Origin: JANQGH01 sp039177555
Lineage (GTDB): Bacteria > Pseudomonadota > Alphaproteobacteria > DSM-16000 > Inquilinaceae
Direction of reading: 5' to 3'
NCBI GenBank assembly: GCA_039177555.1
Contig: JBCDFV010000009.1
Coordinates: 1-64,000 of the forward strand
Length of the DNA stretch: 64,000 nt
Shown here piece after piece: positions 1 through 9,144 of this stretch. The position numbers were made by a program, and so were the translations under genes. The notes below the pieces were generated by a model. The model searched no databases. It was not told the origin of the DNA and worked only from the letters and a program-made list of their open reading frames with translations. Each line of letters opens with the position of its first letter. The stretch's first letter is position 1.

Positions 1-3000
1 GGCGGCGCCGGCGGCGACGGCGCCGATGGCCAGGTCGGCGGCGCGGGCGGCGCGGGCGGCGTCGGCGGAACCGGCGGCAATGGCGGCAACGGCGCCAAGG
101 GTGCAGCCGGCGGCAATGGCGGCAACGGCGGTGATGGCGGCGACGCGACCACCCTGATCTCGGGTTCTGACTTCTCGCTTGGCATTGCCCAGGGCGGCAC
201 AGGCGGCGCTGGCGGCAACGGTGAAAGCCTCGGCGCCGACAGTGGCGTCGGTGGCGATGGCGGCGACGGTGGTGACGCTGCCCAGGGTGGCGTCGGCGGC
301 GTCGGTGGCGATGGCGGCGACGGTGGCAACGGCAGCGAGGGCGGCGATGCCGGCGATGGCGGCGATGGCGGCATTGGCGGCCAAGGCGCGGACGGCGGCA
401 ATGGCGGCACCGGTGGTGCCGGCGGCGCGGCAGGCAATGGCGGCAACGGCAGTGTCGGTGGTGCCGGCGGTGACGGCGGCGACGGTGCCGACGGTGCCGG
501 CGGTGGCGACGGCGGCGCGGGCGGCGTCGGCGGCGGCGGCGGCTTCGGCGGCAATGCTGGTATTGGCGGCGACGGCGGCGACGGTGGCGACGCGGGCGAT
601 GGCGGCGAAGGCGGTTCAGCCACTGCCTCCGCAGTTGCGGCCGGCTTGGCACTGGACGGTGTGACGGGCGAGGACTCCCGCGTCGACGGCGCCTTGATCT
701 CCAACATCTACGCCGGCAGCGAGGCCTACGCTGGGTTTGGCGACAGCGGCGGCGTTGGCGGCTTCGCCGGCATCGGCGGAGACGCCATCGGCGGCGAAGG
801 CGGCAGTGCCGGTGACGGCGGCCTGGGCGGCAATGGCGGTATCGGCGGTATCGGCGGTAACGGTGGCATTGGCGGTGACGGCGGCGATGGCGGCACCGGC
901 GGCACGGGCGGCCTGGGCGGCATGGGCGGCCTGGGTGGCGATGGCGCCGATGGCGGCAACGGTGGTGATGCCGGCAATGGCGGCGACGGCGGTGACGGCG
1001 GCGTCGGCGGCAGCGGCGGCATCGGCGCCGATGGCGGTGTCGGTGGCACCGGTGGTGCCGGGGGTACCGGCGGCGTAGGCGGCAATGGCGGCGACGGCGG
1101 CGTCGGCGGCAATGGCGGGAACGGTGGCGACGGCGGCACAGCCTCGGCGACACTTGAAACTCAGATAGACCTAGTTGGCGATTTCATCCCGATCCCCGTC
1201 CCCGACCCCTCCACTGCCTCGGCTGCGGCCGCTGGTGGGCCGAGTGGTACCCTGACCTACAACTTGCCCGATGGCAGTGAGGTCTTCAGCATCGAACTGG
1301 GTGTTCAGCCAGCGGACGGCGGTGACGGCGGCGATGGCGGTCTTGGCGCAAACGCCGGTAATGGCGGCGATGGCGGCCAAGGTGGCCTAGGCGGCGTTGG
1401 CGGTGCCGGCGGCGTCGGTGGCAATGGCGGCGTTGGCGCGGCCGGCGGCATGGGCGGTGATGGCGGCAATGGCGCCGATGGCGGCGATGCCGGCCAGGGC
1501 GGCGCTGGCGGCGCCGGCGGTATCGGCGGCGCGGCCGGCGACGGTGGCAATGGCGGCAACGGCGGCGAGGCCGGTGAAGGCGGCATTGGCGGCGACGGTG
1601 GTGTCGGCGGCGCTGGCGGGGCCGGTGGGCTTGGCGGCCAGGGCGGCCAGGGCGGCGCCGGCGGCTTCGGCGGCGACGGCGGCGACGGCGGCGACGGTGG
1701 TGTCGGCGGTGACGGCGGCAACGCCGTTGCGGACAGCATTGCGGCCGGCATTTTGGCCGGCGCTGGGACCAACGGCGTGGCCATTGACGGCATAACGGTC
1801 GCCAACGTCCACGCCCGCAGCCGCGCGATTGGCGGCGATGCCGGCTTCGGTGGCGGTGCCGGCAACGCCAGCGAGGGCGGTGACGCCTTCGGCGGCAATG
1901 GCGGCAATGGCGGCATGGGCGGCTTGGGCGGCTTGGGTGCCAACGGCGGTGACGGCGGTGACGCAGGCGACGGCGGCAATGGCGGCACTGGTGGTGCGGC
2001 CGGCTTCGGCGGCGATGCGGGTGATGCCGGTGCCTTCGGCGCGACGGGCAGTGCCGGCAGTGGCGGTAATGGTGGCACCGGCGGCGCTGGCGGTACGGCC
2101 GGGTCCGGCGGCAATGCTGGACAGATCGCCGGCAACGGCGGCACCGGCGGTGACGGCGGTGCCGGTGGCACCGGCGGGGCCGGCGGCAATGCCGGCCAAG
2201 GCGGCGCCGGCGGTAACGGTGGCAATGGCGGTACTGGCGGCAACGCAGAGTCCGTCATCGGACCTGGATCGTCCCTGCTCTCGGCCTCGGCGGCCGGCTC
2301 TGGCGGGGACGGCGGTGACGGTGCCACCGGCGGCGCAGGCGGCAATGGCGGCGTTGGCGGCACTGGTGGCTTTGGCAACGCCGGTGGCCGGGGCGGCAAT
2401 GGCGGCAACGCCGGCGCCGGCGGCGATGGTGGCACTGCCGGTAGTGGCGGCAACGCCGGTAACGGCGGCAATGGTGCCACCGGCGGCGCGGCTGGCCTCG
2501 CTGGTGCCGGTGGCGATGCCGGAGACGGCGGCGTTGGCGGTAACGGTGGCGCTGCCGGCGACGCTGGCGAGGTGGCCGGAGTCGGTGGCTTCGGTGGCCA
2601 AGGCGGTGTCGGCGGACAAGGCGGCATGGCCGGTGCCGGTGGTGACGCCGGCGAAGGCGGCAATGGCGGAACCGCTGGTGCAGCAGGTGATGGCGGCTTT
2701 GGCGGCAACGCCGAGGCGGATGCCATTGCCGGTGGCGTGGTTGGCCTCGATGGGGCCAGCAACATTACTGTTGCCAACAGTACCTTCACCGACATCTCCT
2801 CGAACGCTGAGGCAACCGGCGGGGCGGCAGGTGCTGCCGGTGTCGGCGGGTTTGGCGGCGCAGGCGGCTCGGCCATCGGCGGAGACGCCGGCATGGCTGG
2901 CGCGGCCGGCATGGGCGGTGCTGGCGGCAACGGCGGCATGGGCGGCAGTGGAGCCGAAGGCGGCATGGGCGGCATGGCCGGCGCTGGAGCTTCTGGTGGA

Positions 3001-4200
3001 CTGGCGGGCGAAGAAACCGTGTTCTTCTTCGAGAACGACCAGGGTGGAGAAGCCGGCGACGGCGGCGACACCGGGGGCCCCGGTGGCGACGGGGTTGCCG
3101 GCGATGCCACGCCTTCCGTCGGCGAACAGGGCGTGCGGGGCGAACCAGGCGCCACCGGCGGTACCGGCGCGGCCGGCACGGACCCGGCTGACGGCATCGA
3201 AGGCGATGACGGCGGTCCGGGCAACGACGGCACGCCAAGCACCACGGATAGTTCCCTTGGTATCGGCAATGCCGATGCCGGCGAAGGCGGCTCGGCCGGA
3301 ACCGGCGGTGCCGGCGGACCGGGCACCGGCGATGGCGGCAATGGCGGTACCGGCGGCGATGGTGGCGACGCCACCGGAACCGTCGAAACAGTACTGGGGG
3401 TCCCCGGTGTTGGCCTCGCTACAGCCGGCGGGCCCAGCATTGAGGAGACCATTGACCTCGGTATCCTTGGGTCCGTCGACGTCAATCTTGGCTTCCTTGA
3501 CGCCGATGGCGGCGATGGCGGCGATGGCGGCGACGGTGGTGCCAACGGTACGACGGGCGCAGGCGGCGACCGCAACTTCGGCGGCGCAGGCTCCGGCGGT
3601 GGTCAAGGCGGTGCCGTGGCGGCCGGTGGCGACTCTGGTGCGGCCGGCACCGGCGGTGACAGCGGTGCCGGTGGCGCCGGTGGTGCTGCGTTCAGCCAGG
3701 ACGACAGGGTCAGCGGCGGCGCCGGCGGCACGAGTGGCGGCAACGGCGGCGTGGGCGGCAATGGCACTGCCACTGCTGTCGGCGGCAACGGTGGCACCGC
3801 GGGTAACGGTGGTGACGGTGGCGCGGGCGGCGGCGGCGCGGTCGGCGGTGCTGGCGGCGACGGCGGCAACGGCGGCAACGGCACGACCGGGGGTATCGGC
3901 GGCGACGGCGGCGGTGCCACCGCGACAGCCAATGCCTTCGGCATCTTCGAGCAGTCGCCGGGCATCATCATGGATGATGGTGGCAATGGCGGTGCCGGAC
4001 CGTTCGACGCCACGGCGACTGTATGGGCCGGCACCGGCGGCATGAGCGGCATGGGCGCCCCAGGCGGCTCCGGCGGCACGGCCTTTGGCGGCGGCGGCTC
4101 CCCGGGCGCCGACGGCGGCATTGGCGGCGCTGAAGGAGCACCTGGCCAGGGTGGCGACCCTGACGGTCTGACTGGTGCAACCGGTACTCCGGGCCAAGTC
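1..4200 (+). repeat. GGC-GGN codon-level tandem repeat tract
   Basis: The DNA is an imperfect trinucleotide/nonanucleotide repeat of GGC-GGC-NNN units lasting over 4 kb, with little use of other codons. It keeps all six frames nearly free of stops, which produces long spurious proline-rich or alanine-rich frames on the opposite strand and in the +2/+3 frames. It is a likely site of replication slippage and of assembly error. Confidence 0.85.
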
Positions 4201-4341
4201 GGTGCGGACGGCCCCAACGCCGGCCCGGGCCAGCTTGGCACTGACGGTGAACCCGGCCTCGACGGTGATGACCCCGAGGACGGCGCCGGGGGCCCGAGTG
4301 ACTTCGCGGAGAATGAGGGGCTCGACAACCTCACTCCGTAA
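1..4341 (+). CDS. Giant glycine-rich repeat protein, 5' truncated by window edge
   Basis: Frame 1 is open from the first base to the TAA at 4339-4341, so at least 1446 codons are visible and the true start lies upstream; the TTG at 646 is internal. Most of the protein is GGX-GGX triplets (X = D, N, A, V, T, I), as in mycobacterial PE-PGRS and other polyglycine-II-type proteins. The glycine tracts are broken by hydrophobic, repeat-poor modules near bases 145, 616, 1141, 1720, 2245, 2707, 3370 and 3916. Several read like beta-helix rungs (for example SNITVANSTFTDIS). The end is acidic and G/P-rich, with collagen-like GXP triplets from about 3060 and again from 4140. No C-terminal membrane anchor, sorting signal or RTX nonapeptide was seen. 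A cell-surface or secreted structural role is inferred only from composition. The gene is followed directly by an intrinsic terminator. Confidence 0.85.
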   Translation, partial: GGAGGDGADGQVGGAGGAGGVGGTGGNGGNGAKGAAGGNGGNGGDGGDATTLISGSDFSLGIAQGGTGGAGGNGESLGADSGVGGDGGDGGDAAQGGVGGVGGDGGDGGNGSEGGDAGDGGDGGIGGQGADGGNGGTGGAGGAAGNGGNGSVGGAGGDGGDGADGAGGGDGGAGGVGGGGGFGGNAGIGGDGGDGGDAGDGGEGGSATASAVAAGLALDGVTGEDSRVDGALISNIYAGSEAYAGFGDSGGVGGFAGIGGDAIGGEGGSAGDGGLGGNGGIGGIGGNGGIGGDGGDGGTGGTGGLGGMGGLGGDGADGGNGGDAGNGGDGGDGGVGGSGGIGADGGVGGTGGAGGTGGVGGNGGDGGVGGNGGNGGDGGTASATLETQIDLVGDFIPIPVPDPSTASAAAAGGPSGTLTYNLPDGSEVFSIELGVQPADGGDGGDGGLGANAGNGGDGGQGGLGGVGGAGGVGGNGGVGAAGGMGGDGGNGADGGDAGQGGAGGAGGIGGAAGDGGNGGNGGEAGEGGIGGDGGVGGAGGAGGLGGQGGQGGAGGFGGDGGDGGDGGVGGDGGNAVADSIAAGILAGAGTNGVAIDGITVANVHARSRAIGGDAGFGGGAGNASEGGDAFGGNGGNGGMGGLGGLGANGGDGGDAGDGGNGGTGGAAGFGGDAGDAGAFGATGSAGSGGNGGTGGAGGTAGSGGNAGQIAGNGGTGGDGGAGGTGGAGGNAGQGGAGGNGGNGGTGGNAESVIGPGSSLLSASAAGSGGDGGDGATGGAGGNGGVGGTGGFGNAGGRGGNGGNAGAGGDGGTAGSGGNAGNGGNGATGGAAGLAGAGGDAGDGGVGGNGGAAGDAGEVAGVGGFGGQGGVGGQGGMAGAGGDAGEGGNGGTAGAAGDGGFGGNAEADAIAGGVVGLDGASNITVANSTFTDISSNAEATGGAAGAAGVGGFGGAGGSAIGGDAGMAGAAGMGGAGGNGGMGGSGAEGGMGGMAGAGASGGLAGEETVFFFENDQGGEAGDGGDTGGPGGDGVAGDATPSVGEQGVRGEPGATGGTGAAGTDPADGIEGDDGGPGNDGTPSTTDSSLGIGNADAGEGGSAGTGGAGGPGTGDGGNGGTGGDGGDATGTVETVLGVPGVGLATAGGPSIEETIDLGILGSVDVNLGFLDADGGDGGDGGDGGANGTTGAGGDRNFGGAGSGGGQGGAVAAGGDSGAAGTGGDSGAGGAGGAAFSQDDRVSGGAGGTSGGNGGVGGNGTATAVGGNGGTAGNGGDGGAGGGGAVGGAGGDGGNGGNGTTGGIGGDGGGATATANAFGIFEQSPGIIMDDGGNGGAGPFDATATVWAGTGGMSGMGAPGGSGGTAFGGGGSPGADGGIGGAEGAPGQGGDPDGLTGATGTPGQVGADGPNAGPGQLGTDGEPGLDGDDPEDGAGGPSDFAENEGLDNLTP

Positions 4342-4362
4342 CGTCTAAGTCCAACTAAAACT

Positions 4363-4394
4363 GGGCCCGCCTCACCGGCGGGCCCTTTTCTTTT
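4363..4394 (+). terminator. Intrinsic terminator of the glycine-rich gene
   Basis: A perfect 9-bp stem, GGGCCCGCC (4363-4371) pairing with GGCGGGCCC (4377-4385), has a 5-nt loop and is followed by TTTTCTTTT. It lies 21 nt after the stop codon. Confidence 0.92.
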
Positions 4395-4601
4395 GGCCTT
4401 GCCCCCTCGGTTTGCGGACCTGCACGGCAAGCTTGCCTGCCATTCGCCTTAAAAATGAGGCAATTCTGTTTAGGGATGGGCTAAGTTATGATCAGGGTCG
4501 TATCGTCGCCTTTGGATGCGACCGCCCTGCCCGCCTCTCAACCAATGACCTGCCATGCCACACATGACGGACATCCGTAACAACGAACGGCCTGCGCTGA
4601 C

Positions 4602-5609
4602 ATGACCGTACCCGTCGGCATCCTTGCCACCGGCCAGAATTTCGGCGAACGCCTGGTGACCAACCATGACCTGGAGGCCATCGTCGACACGACCGACGAT
4701 TGGATCGTCCAGCGCACTGGCATCCGCCAGCGCTATTGGGTCGAGGAAGGCACCGGCGCCTCGGACCTGGCCGTGCCGGCCCTGATGGCGGCCCTGGACG
4801 AGGCCGGGCTGACGCCGGACGATCTGGACGCCATCATCGTCACCACGGTGACGCCGGACACCATGTTCCCGGCCACGGCCTGCCGCATTCAGCAGAAGAT
4901 CGGCGCGGCGAATTGTTACGGCTTCGACCTGTCGGCGGCGTGTTCCGGCTTCATCTACGGCATCACGGTCGGTGCCGGCCTGATGTCCGACCCGGCGATG
5001 CGCTATGTCGCGGTGGTCGGCGTCGACGTCATGTCAACGATCATCGACAAGACAGACCGGGCGACCTGCGTGCTGTTCGGCGACGGCGCGGGCGTGGCGA
5101 TCCTAGGCCGGGTGGCGCCGGGCTACGGCGTGCTGGACAGCTATCACCGGATCAATGGCCAGGGCGGCGACGATCTGATCATGCCCGCCGGCGGTTCGAA
5201 GCTGCCGACCAGCGCCGCGACCGTCGCGGCCCGGCAGCACTATGTGCACCAAAATGGCGGTGAGGTTTTCAAGCACGCCATCGAGGGCATGGCCGACGCC
5301 TGCCGCGAAGTCTTGAACCGTAACGATTTGACGCCGGAGGATATCGACCTCGTGGTGCCGCATCAGGCCAATGTGCGCATCATCAACGGCGCCGCCCAGC
5401 GCCTGCAGATCCCGCTGGAGCGGGTGGCCATCAACATCGAAAACCATGGCAACACGACCTCGGCGACCATCCCCAGCGCCCTGCACCAGGCCCGCCAGGC
5501 CGGCCGCGTGAAGGATGGCGACAAGCTGATCCTGACCAGCTTCGGCGCCGGCTACACCTATGGCAGCGTGCTGATGCAGTGGGGCGGTGCGCTGAACGGC
5601 CGGGCCTAG
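4602..5609 (+). CDS. fabH: 3-oxoacyl-ACP synthase III (KASIII, FabH family)
   Basis: A 335-residue thiolase-fold ketosynthase. FabH condenses acyl-CoA (typically acetyl-CoA) with malonyl-ACP to begin type II fatty acid synthesis in the cytosol. The family triad is visible: Cys114 in DLSAACSGFIYG, His254 in VVPHQANVR and Asn284 in IENHGNTTSA. The N-terminal DDWIVQRTGI and the GDGAGVAILG loop are also typical. Length and motif spacing match the family. The ATG at 4602 places the protein start normally, and the preceding 200 nt carry no gene. It is not next to plsX, fabD or other fatty-acid genes, so it may be a second KASIII paralogue with a special starter unit (branched or beta-hydroxy acyl) rather than the housekeeping copy; the sequence alone cannot settle this. 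Confidence 0.93.
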   Translation: MTVPVGILATGQNFGERLVTNHDLEAIVDTTDDWIVQRTGIRQRYWVEEGTGASDLAVPALMAALDEAGLTPDDLDAIIVTTVTPDTMFPATACRIQQKIGAANCYGFDLSAACSGFIYGITVGAGLMSDPAMRYVAVVGVDVMSTIIDKTDRATCVLFGDGAGVAILGRVAPGYGVLDSYHRINGQGGDDLIMPAGGSKLPTSAATVAARQHYVHQNGGEVFKHAIEGMADACREVLNRNDLTPEDIDLVVPHQANVRIINGAAQRLQIPLERVAINIENHGNTTSATIPSALHQARQAGRVKDGDKLILTSFGAGYTYGSVLMQWGGALNGRA

Positions 5610-5709
5610 GGTTGGGGCCGCGTGGCGTAACCGGCGTCGTTTTCAGATAGGGCGCCTTGGCTTCCGGCTGGGCGGCGTATGGCCGGACCGGACGAGGCGA
5701 GGTCGGCCG

Positions 5710-7269
5710 CTAATCGAACAGATTATCGAGCCCGTTGCCGCCTGCGCCAGTGTCCCCATCACCGCCCCCTGCCCCGCCATCGGACGGGCCGAACAGGTCG
5801 TCGAAACCGCCCTCGCCGGTGCTGCCGCCCGAATCCAGCATTTCGTCCAGGCTCGGCCGGTCGACGGCACTTAGATCCTGGGAAAAGATGACGTCCGGCA
5901 GCCAGGTCGCGATCTGGGGCGCGATGTAGAGGATCGCCATGGCGCCGATCTGAAGGCCGACGAAGGGAATGACGCCGCGATAGATCTGGGCCGTCGTGAC
6001 CAGCTTTTTCGCCACGCCGCGCAGATAGAACAGGGCAAAACCGAAAGGCGGGGTCAGGAAGCTGGTCTGCAGGTTCACGCCGATGATGACGCCCAGCCAA
6101 ATGGGGTCGACGCCGAGCTGGATCAACACCGGTGCCGTGATCGGCACGACGATGAAGATGATCTCGAACGTATCGAGGAAGAAGCCGAGGAAGAACATCA
6201 AGCCCATGACGGCGATCACGGCGCCCAACTGGCCCCCCGGCATGGCCGACAGCACCTGGAACACCACTGCCTCGCCATGCAGCCCCCTGAACACAAGCGC
6301 GAAGACCGAGGCGCCGAGCAGGATCACGAAGATCATCGAACTGATCTTCAAGGTCGACTGCATCACCTGGTTCAGGATGCGGAGACTGAACTGCCGCCTT
6401 GCCATCGCCAGCAGGGTGGCGCCGACCGCGCCTACGGATGCGGATTCGGTCGGCGTCGCGATGCCGGCAAGGATCGAGCCCAAGACAGCGATGATCAGCA
6501 GCATGGGCGGGATGACGGCGATCAAGACCCGGCCGGCCAGCCCCTCCCTCTCCTCCGCCGTCATCTCCAGTGCGGGACAGGAGTCCGGCTGCGTGATCGA
6601 CTTGAAAACGACCCAGCCGACATAGAGCAGGACCAGCATCAGGCCCGGCAGCATGGCGCCGGCGAAAAGCTGGCCGACGGACAGCGGCTCGGGCGCGAAA
6701 TTGCCCAAGGCCTGCTGGGCGACCTGGTTGGCGCCCTGCAAGATGTCGCCCATGAAGATCAACACGGTCGAGGGCGGGATGATCTGCCCCAAGGTGCCGG
6801 AGGCACAGATCACGCCGGAGGCCAGCTTGGGGTCATAGCCCGCGCGCATCATAGCCGGCAGGCTGAGCAGGCCCATGGTGACTACGGTAGCGCCGACGAT
6901 GCCGGTGGACGCCGCCAGCAAGGTGCCGACGATGACGACGGAGATGCCCAACCCGCCGCGCAGACTGCCGAAAAGCTGGCCCATGGTCTGCAGCAACGTT
7001 TCGGCGATCTTCGAGCGTTCCAGCATCACGCCCATGAAGACAAACAGCGGCACGGCGACCAGGACCTCGGTGGTCATGGTGCCGAAATAGCGCGAGCCGA
7101 TGGCGTTGAAGCGGGTGAAGTCGAAAACGCCGAGCAAATAGCCCAGGGTGGCGAAGATCAGGGACGTTCCAGCGAGCGTGAAGGCGACCGGATAGCCGAT
7201 CAGAACCGCGAAAATCGTGCCCAGAAACATCAGGCCGGCGAGGATCTCGCCAATCAGGACCGGATCCAT
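5710..7269 (-). CDS. dctM: TRAP transporter large permease (DctM family) with Gly/Asp-rich tail
   Basis: A 519-residue polytopic inner-membrane protein with roughly a dozen hydrophobic helices. It is the ion-coupled translocation subunit of a tripartite ATP-independent periplasmic transporter. Family landmarks include the GVMLERSKIAETLL region, ASGTLGQIIPPST and the LDTFEIIFIVVPI helix. The TRAP core is normally about 425-460 residues. The excess here is mostly a C-terminal extension of about 50 residues that is almost entirely Gly, Asp and Ser and carries three short acidic-hydrophobic motifs (LDEML, FDDLF, LDNLF). The small permease gene lies just upstream with an 11-nt gap. No DctP-type binding protein gene is in the window, so the substrate (usually a carboxylate, sometimes a polyol or amino acid derivative) cannot be named. 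Confidence 0.93.
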   Translation of the reverse strand: MDPVLIGEILAGLMFLGTIFAVLIGYPVAFTLAGTSLIFATLGYLLGVFDFTRFNAIGSRYFGTMTTEVLVAVPLFVFMGVMLERSKIAETLLQTMGQLFGSLRGGLGISVVIVGTLLAASTGIVGATVVTMGLLSLPAMMRAGYDPKLASGVICASGTLGQIIPPSTVLIFMGDILQGANQVAQQALGNFAPEPLSVGQLFAGAMLPGLMLVLLYVGWVVFKSITQPDSCPALEMTAEEREGLAGRVLIAVIPPMLLIIAVLGSILAGIATPTESASVGAVGATLLAMARRQFSLRILNQVMQSTLKISSMIFVILLGASVFALVFRGLHGEAVVFQVLSAMPGGQLGAVIAVMGLMFFLGFFLDTFEIIFIVVPITAPVLIQLGVDPIWLGVIIGVNLQTSFLTPPFGFALFYLRGVAKKLVTTAQIYRGVIPFVGLQIGAMAILYIAPQIATWLPDVIFSQDLSAVDRPSLDEMLDSGGSTGEGGFDDLFGPSDGGAGGGDGDTGAGGNGLDNLFD

Positions 7270-7280
7270 GGCGGCGGCCG

Positions 7281-7838
7281 CTAGGCGTCGGCGCCTTCGG
7301 GCGCGAAGTCCTCGCGGCCGAGAAGATAAAGGGTCCGGCGCGCCATCAAGGCGAGGCCCTGGAGGCCGACCACGAAGACGAACACCCAGATCACCGTCTT
7401 CAGCAAGTAGAGCTGTTCAATACCGCCGGGCTGGCTGGACGTCTCGCGAATGGCCCAGGACGAGACGATGAACTGATAGCTGAAGAAGGCGACGACGAAG
7501 AGGAAAGGGCCCAAGAAGATGATCGTGCCCAGAATGTCTACCCAGGCCTTTCGCCGGCCGCTGAGCTGGCCGTAGAAGATGTCGACCCTGACATGCACGC
7601 CATGTTTGAAGGTATAACCGGCACCGATCATGAAGGCCATGGCGTGCAGCCAGACATAGGCCTCCTGCAGCCAGATGATGCCGGTGGCAAACACGTAGCG
7701 CAGGACCACGACGGTAAAGCAGACCAGCACGGTGCCCAGTGTGAACCAGGCAATGGTTCGGCCCACCCACTCGTTCATGGCATCGACGCCATGAACGAAC
7801 AACTCCAACGACCTCAACCAGCCACCTCCCCGGTGCAT
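7281..7838 (-). CDS. dctQ: TRAP transporter small permease (DctQ family)
   Basis: A 185-residue protein with four predicted membrane helices, the accessory integral subunit of a TRAP transporter that pairs with the large permease encoded immediately downstream. The pattern WLQEAYVWLHAMAFMIGAGY followed by HVRVDIFY is the DctQ signature region. The ATG at 7838 is the first start but has a weak ribosome-binding site. A GGGGAGG lies a few codons inside, so a slightly later TTG start is possible. The binding protein expected upstream is missing; the next gene is an unrelated esterase. Confidence 0.9.
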   Translation of the reverse strand: MHRGGGWLRSLELFVHGVDAMNEWVGRTIAWFTLGTVLVCFTVVVLRYVFATGIIWLQEAYVWLHAMAFMIGAGYTFKHGVHVRVDIFYGQLSGRRKAWVDILGTIIFLGPFLFVVAFFSYQFIVSSWAIRETSSQPGGIEQLYLLKTVIWVFVFVVGLQGLALMARRTLYLLGREDFAPEGADA

Positions 7839-7956
7839 GCTTGGGCCCGCGCCGTCTTCGGATTGCGGCTGTTTGGGCCTGACGCCTATGGTCTAGTCCA
7901 TACCATGAGCCTTGGCCACAGCCAAAACGCGACAGGCGACAACGCCGCAAGCCCGG

Positions 7957-8967
7957 CTATCCGCCGGGCAGTCGGTCGAAGAACTCGACGATCGCCGCAC
8001 CCGTCCCGGACGGCCAGTTGTGGGGGTAATAGCGGCCGCTGCGGGTGCGGTCGAACGGGTGCGGGCACCAGATCACCGGTTCCGCCACGGCGCCGACGCC
8101 ATAGCGCTCACACTGGTAGCCGGCCGGCGTTGCCGTCGGCCAGGGGGTCAGATCGGTCAGACCGTTTTGGGCCAGGCGCGCCTCGCGCGCGGCCTCGCCG
8201 GCCGCCACCGGCACCAAGCGGTCTTCCGGGTGGTGCATGACCATCGCCGCCACCCGACCGCGACATCCCGGTACGCCGCCATAGCCGCCACCGACGACCG
8301 CCACGCCGCGCAGTATGTCGCCCCGGGCACAAGCCAGACTATTGACGAAACTGCCCCCCATGGAATGCCCGACCGCGAAGATCTGGCCCTCATCGACGCA
8401 ATAGCTGGCGGTCATATAGTCGAGCAAAGCATCGAAAAAGGCGAAATCGTCCTCGCTGGTGCCGCTGCCGCCGTTCCACCACATGAAGCGGCCGGAGCTT
8501 TGCAGCAAGCCGCGCGGATAGACCAGGATCGCAGGCCGATCGCCCTGCCCCTCCAGCCCGTAATAGCGCTGGACCTGAGCGGCAGAGTTGGTGCGACCGT
8601 GAAAGGCCAGGATCAGGCGATGGGGCCGCGTCGAATCGTACCCGTCTGGCACCGCCACGATGAACGAGCGCTGCCGGCCGCCAACGCGCAGTGTCGGCGT
8701 GCCCGCCGGCGGGGAATAGCCGCAGCCAACCAGGTTGGCCGAGGTCAGGGGCTCCTCGCCCGGTTGCGGCCGCCGACTTGGCAGCGGCACCGCGAAAAAG
8801 TCGGCCGATAAAGGCGGCACGGCCTCGGCCCGAGGTGCCTGCGCAATGATGGGCCGATCGAGCGGCAGCGGTACGTTGGCCAGGTCCTGACCCGTCGCCG
8901 TGCCCAGCACAGCGATCGTGGCCAGGGCAAGCGAAACGGCTCTTAGGAACGACGACAATGGCCTCAT
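7957..8967 (-). CDS. Secreted polyhydroxybutyrate depolymerase/feruloyl esterase-like alpha/beta hydrolase
   Basis: A 336-residue protein of the LpqC/PHB-depolymerase-type esterase family. An N-terminal signal peptide is evident (RPLSSFLRAVSLALATIAVL), followed by a Pro-rich linker. The catalytic core shows the oxyanion HG region (ILAFHGRTN), a lipase box GHSMGGSF with the nucleophilic Ser, an Asp in HHPEDRLVP and a His in YYPHNWPSG. Cysteine pairs in the mature domain fit an exported, disulfide-bonded enzyme. The ATG at 8967 was chosen over an upstream in-frame start at 9042 because it puts the signal peptide at the N-terminus. Substrate is uncertain: short polyhydroxyalkanoates, feruloyl esters or other aliphatic esters are all compatible. 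It lies upstream of the TRAP pair on the same strand with about 120 nt between them. Confidence 0.85.
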   Translation of the reverse strand: MRPLSSFLRAVSLALATIAVLGTATGQDLANVPLPLDRPIIAQAPRAEAVPPLSADFFAVPLPSRRPQPGEEPLTSANLVGCGYSPPAGTPTLRVGGRQRSFIVAVPDGYDSTRPHRLILAFHGRTNSAAQVQRYYGLEGQGDRPAILVYPRGLLQSSGRFMWWNGGSGTSEDDFAFFDALLDYMTASYCVDEGQIFAVGHSMGGSFVNSLACARGDILRGVAVVGGGYGGVPGCRGRVAAMVMHHPEDRLVPVAAGEAAREARLAQNGLTDLTPWPTATPAGYQCERYGVGAVAEPVIWCPHPFDRTRSGRYYPHNWPSGTGAAIVEFFDRLPGG

Positions 8968-9144
8968 GACAGTTGCGACTATAGCGGGCCCTGCGCCAGC
9001 AGGCACCGGAAACATCGGCAAACGCCGCCGCCGGTTTGACAAGTCCCGCGCGTGACTGCGGCATAGGGCAATGGAGAAGATCTACCGTGTCGACGCTGAA
9101 AGCCCGACGGATGGACGCACGCGTGGAGGACTATCTGGCGCGCG

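Noticed and set aside
179..664. Alanine-rich plus-strand frame in the repeat
   Set aside because: Shadow of the GGX codons in another frame; frame 1 is open through the same region and continues to a sensible end.
1305..3575. Long proline-rich open frame on the minus strand, opposite the glycine-rich gene
   Set aside because: GGC-rich repeats read in reverse give Pro/Ser codons and no stops. It is a composition artefact with no independent start or ribosome-binding site.
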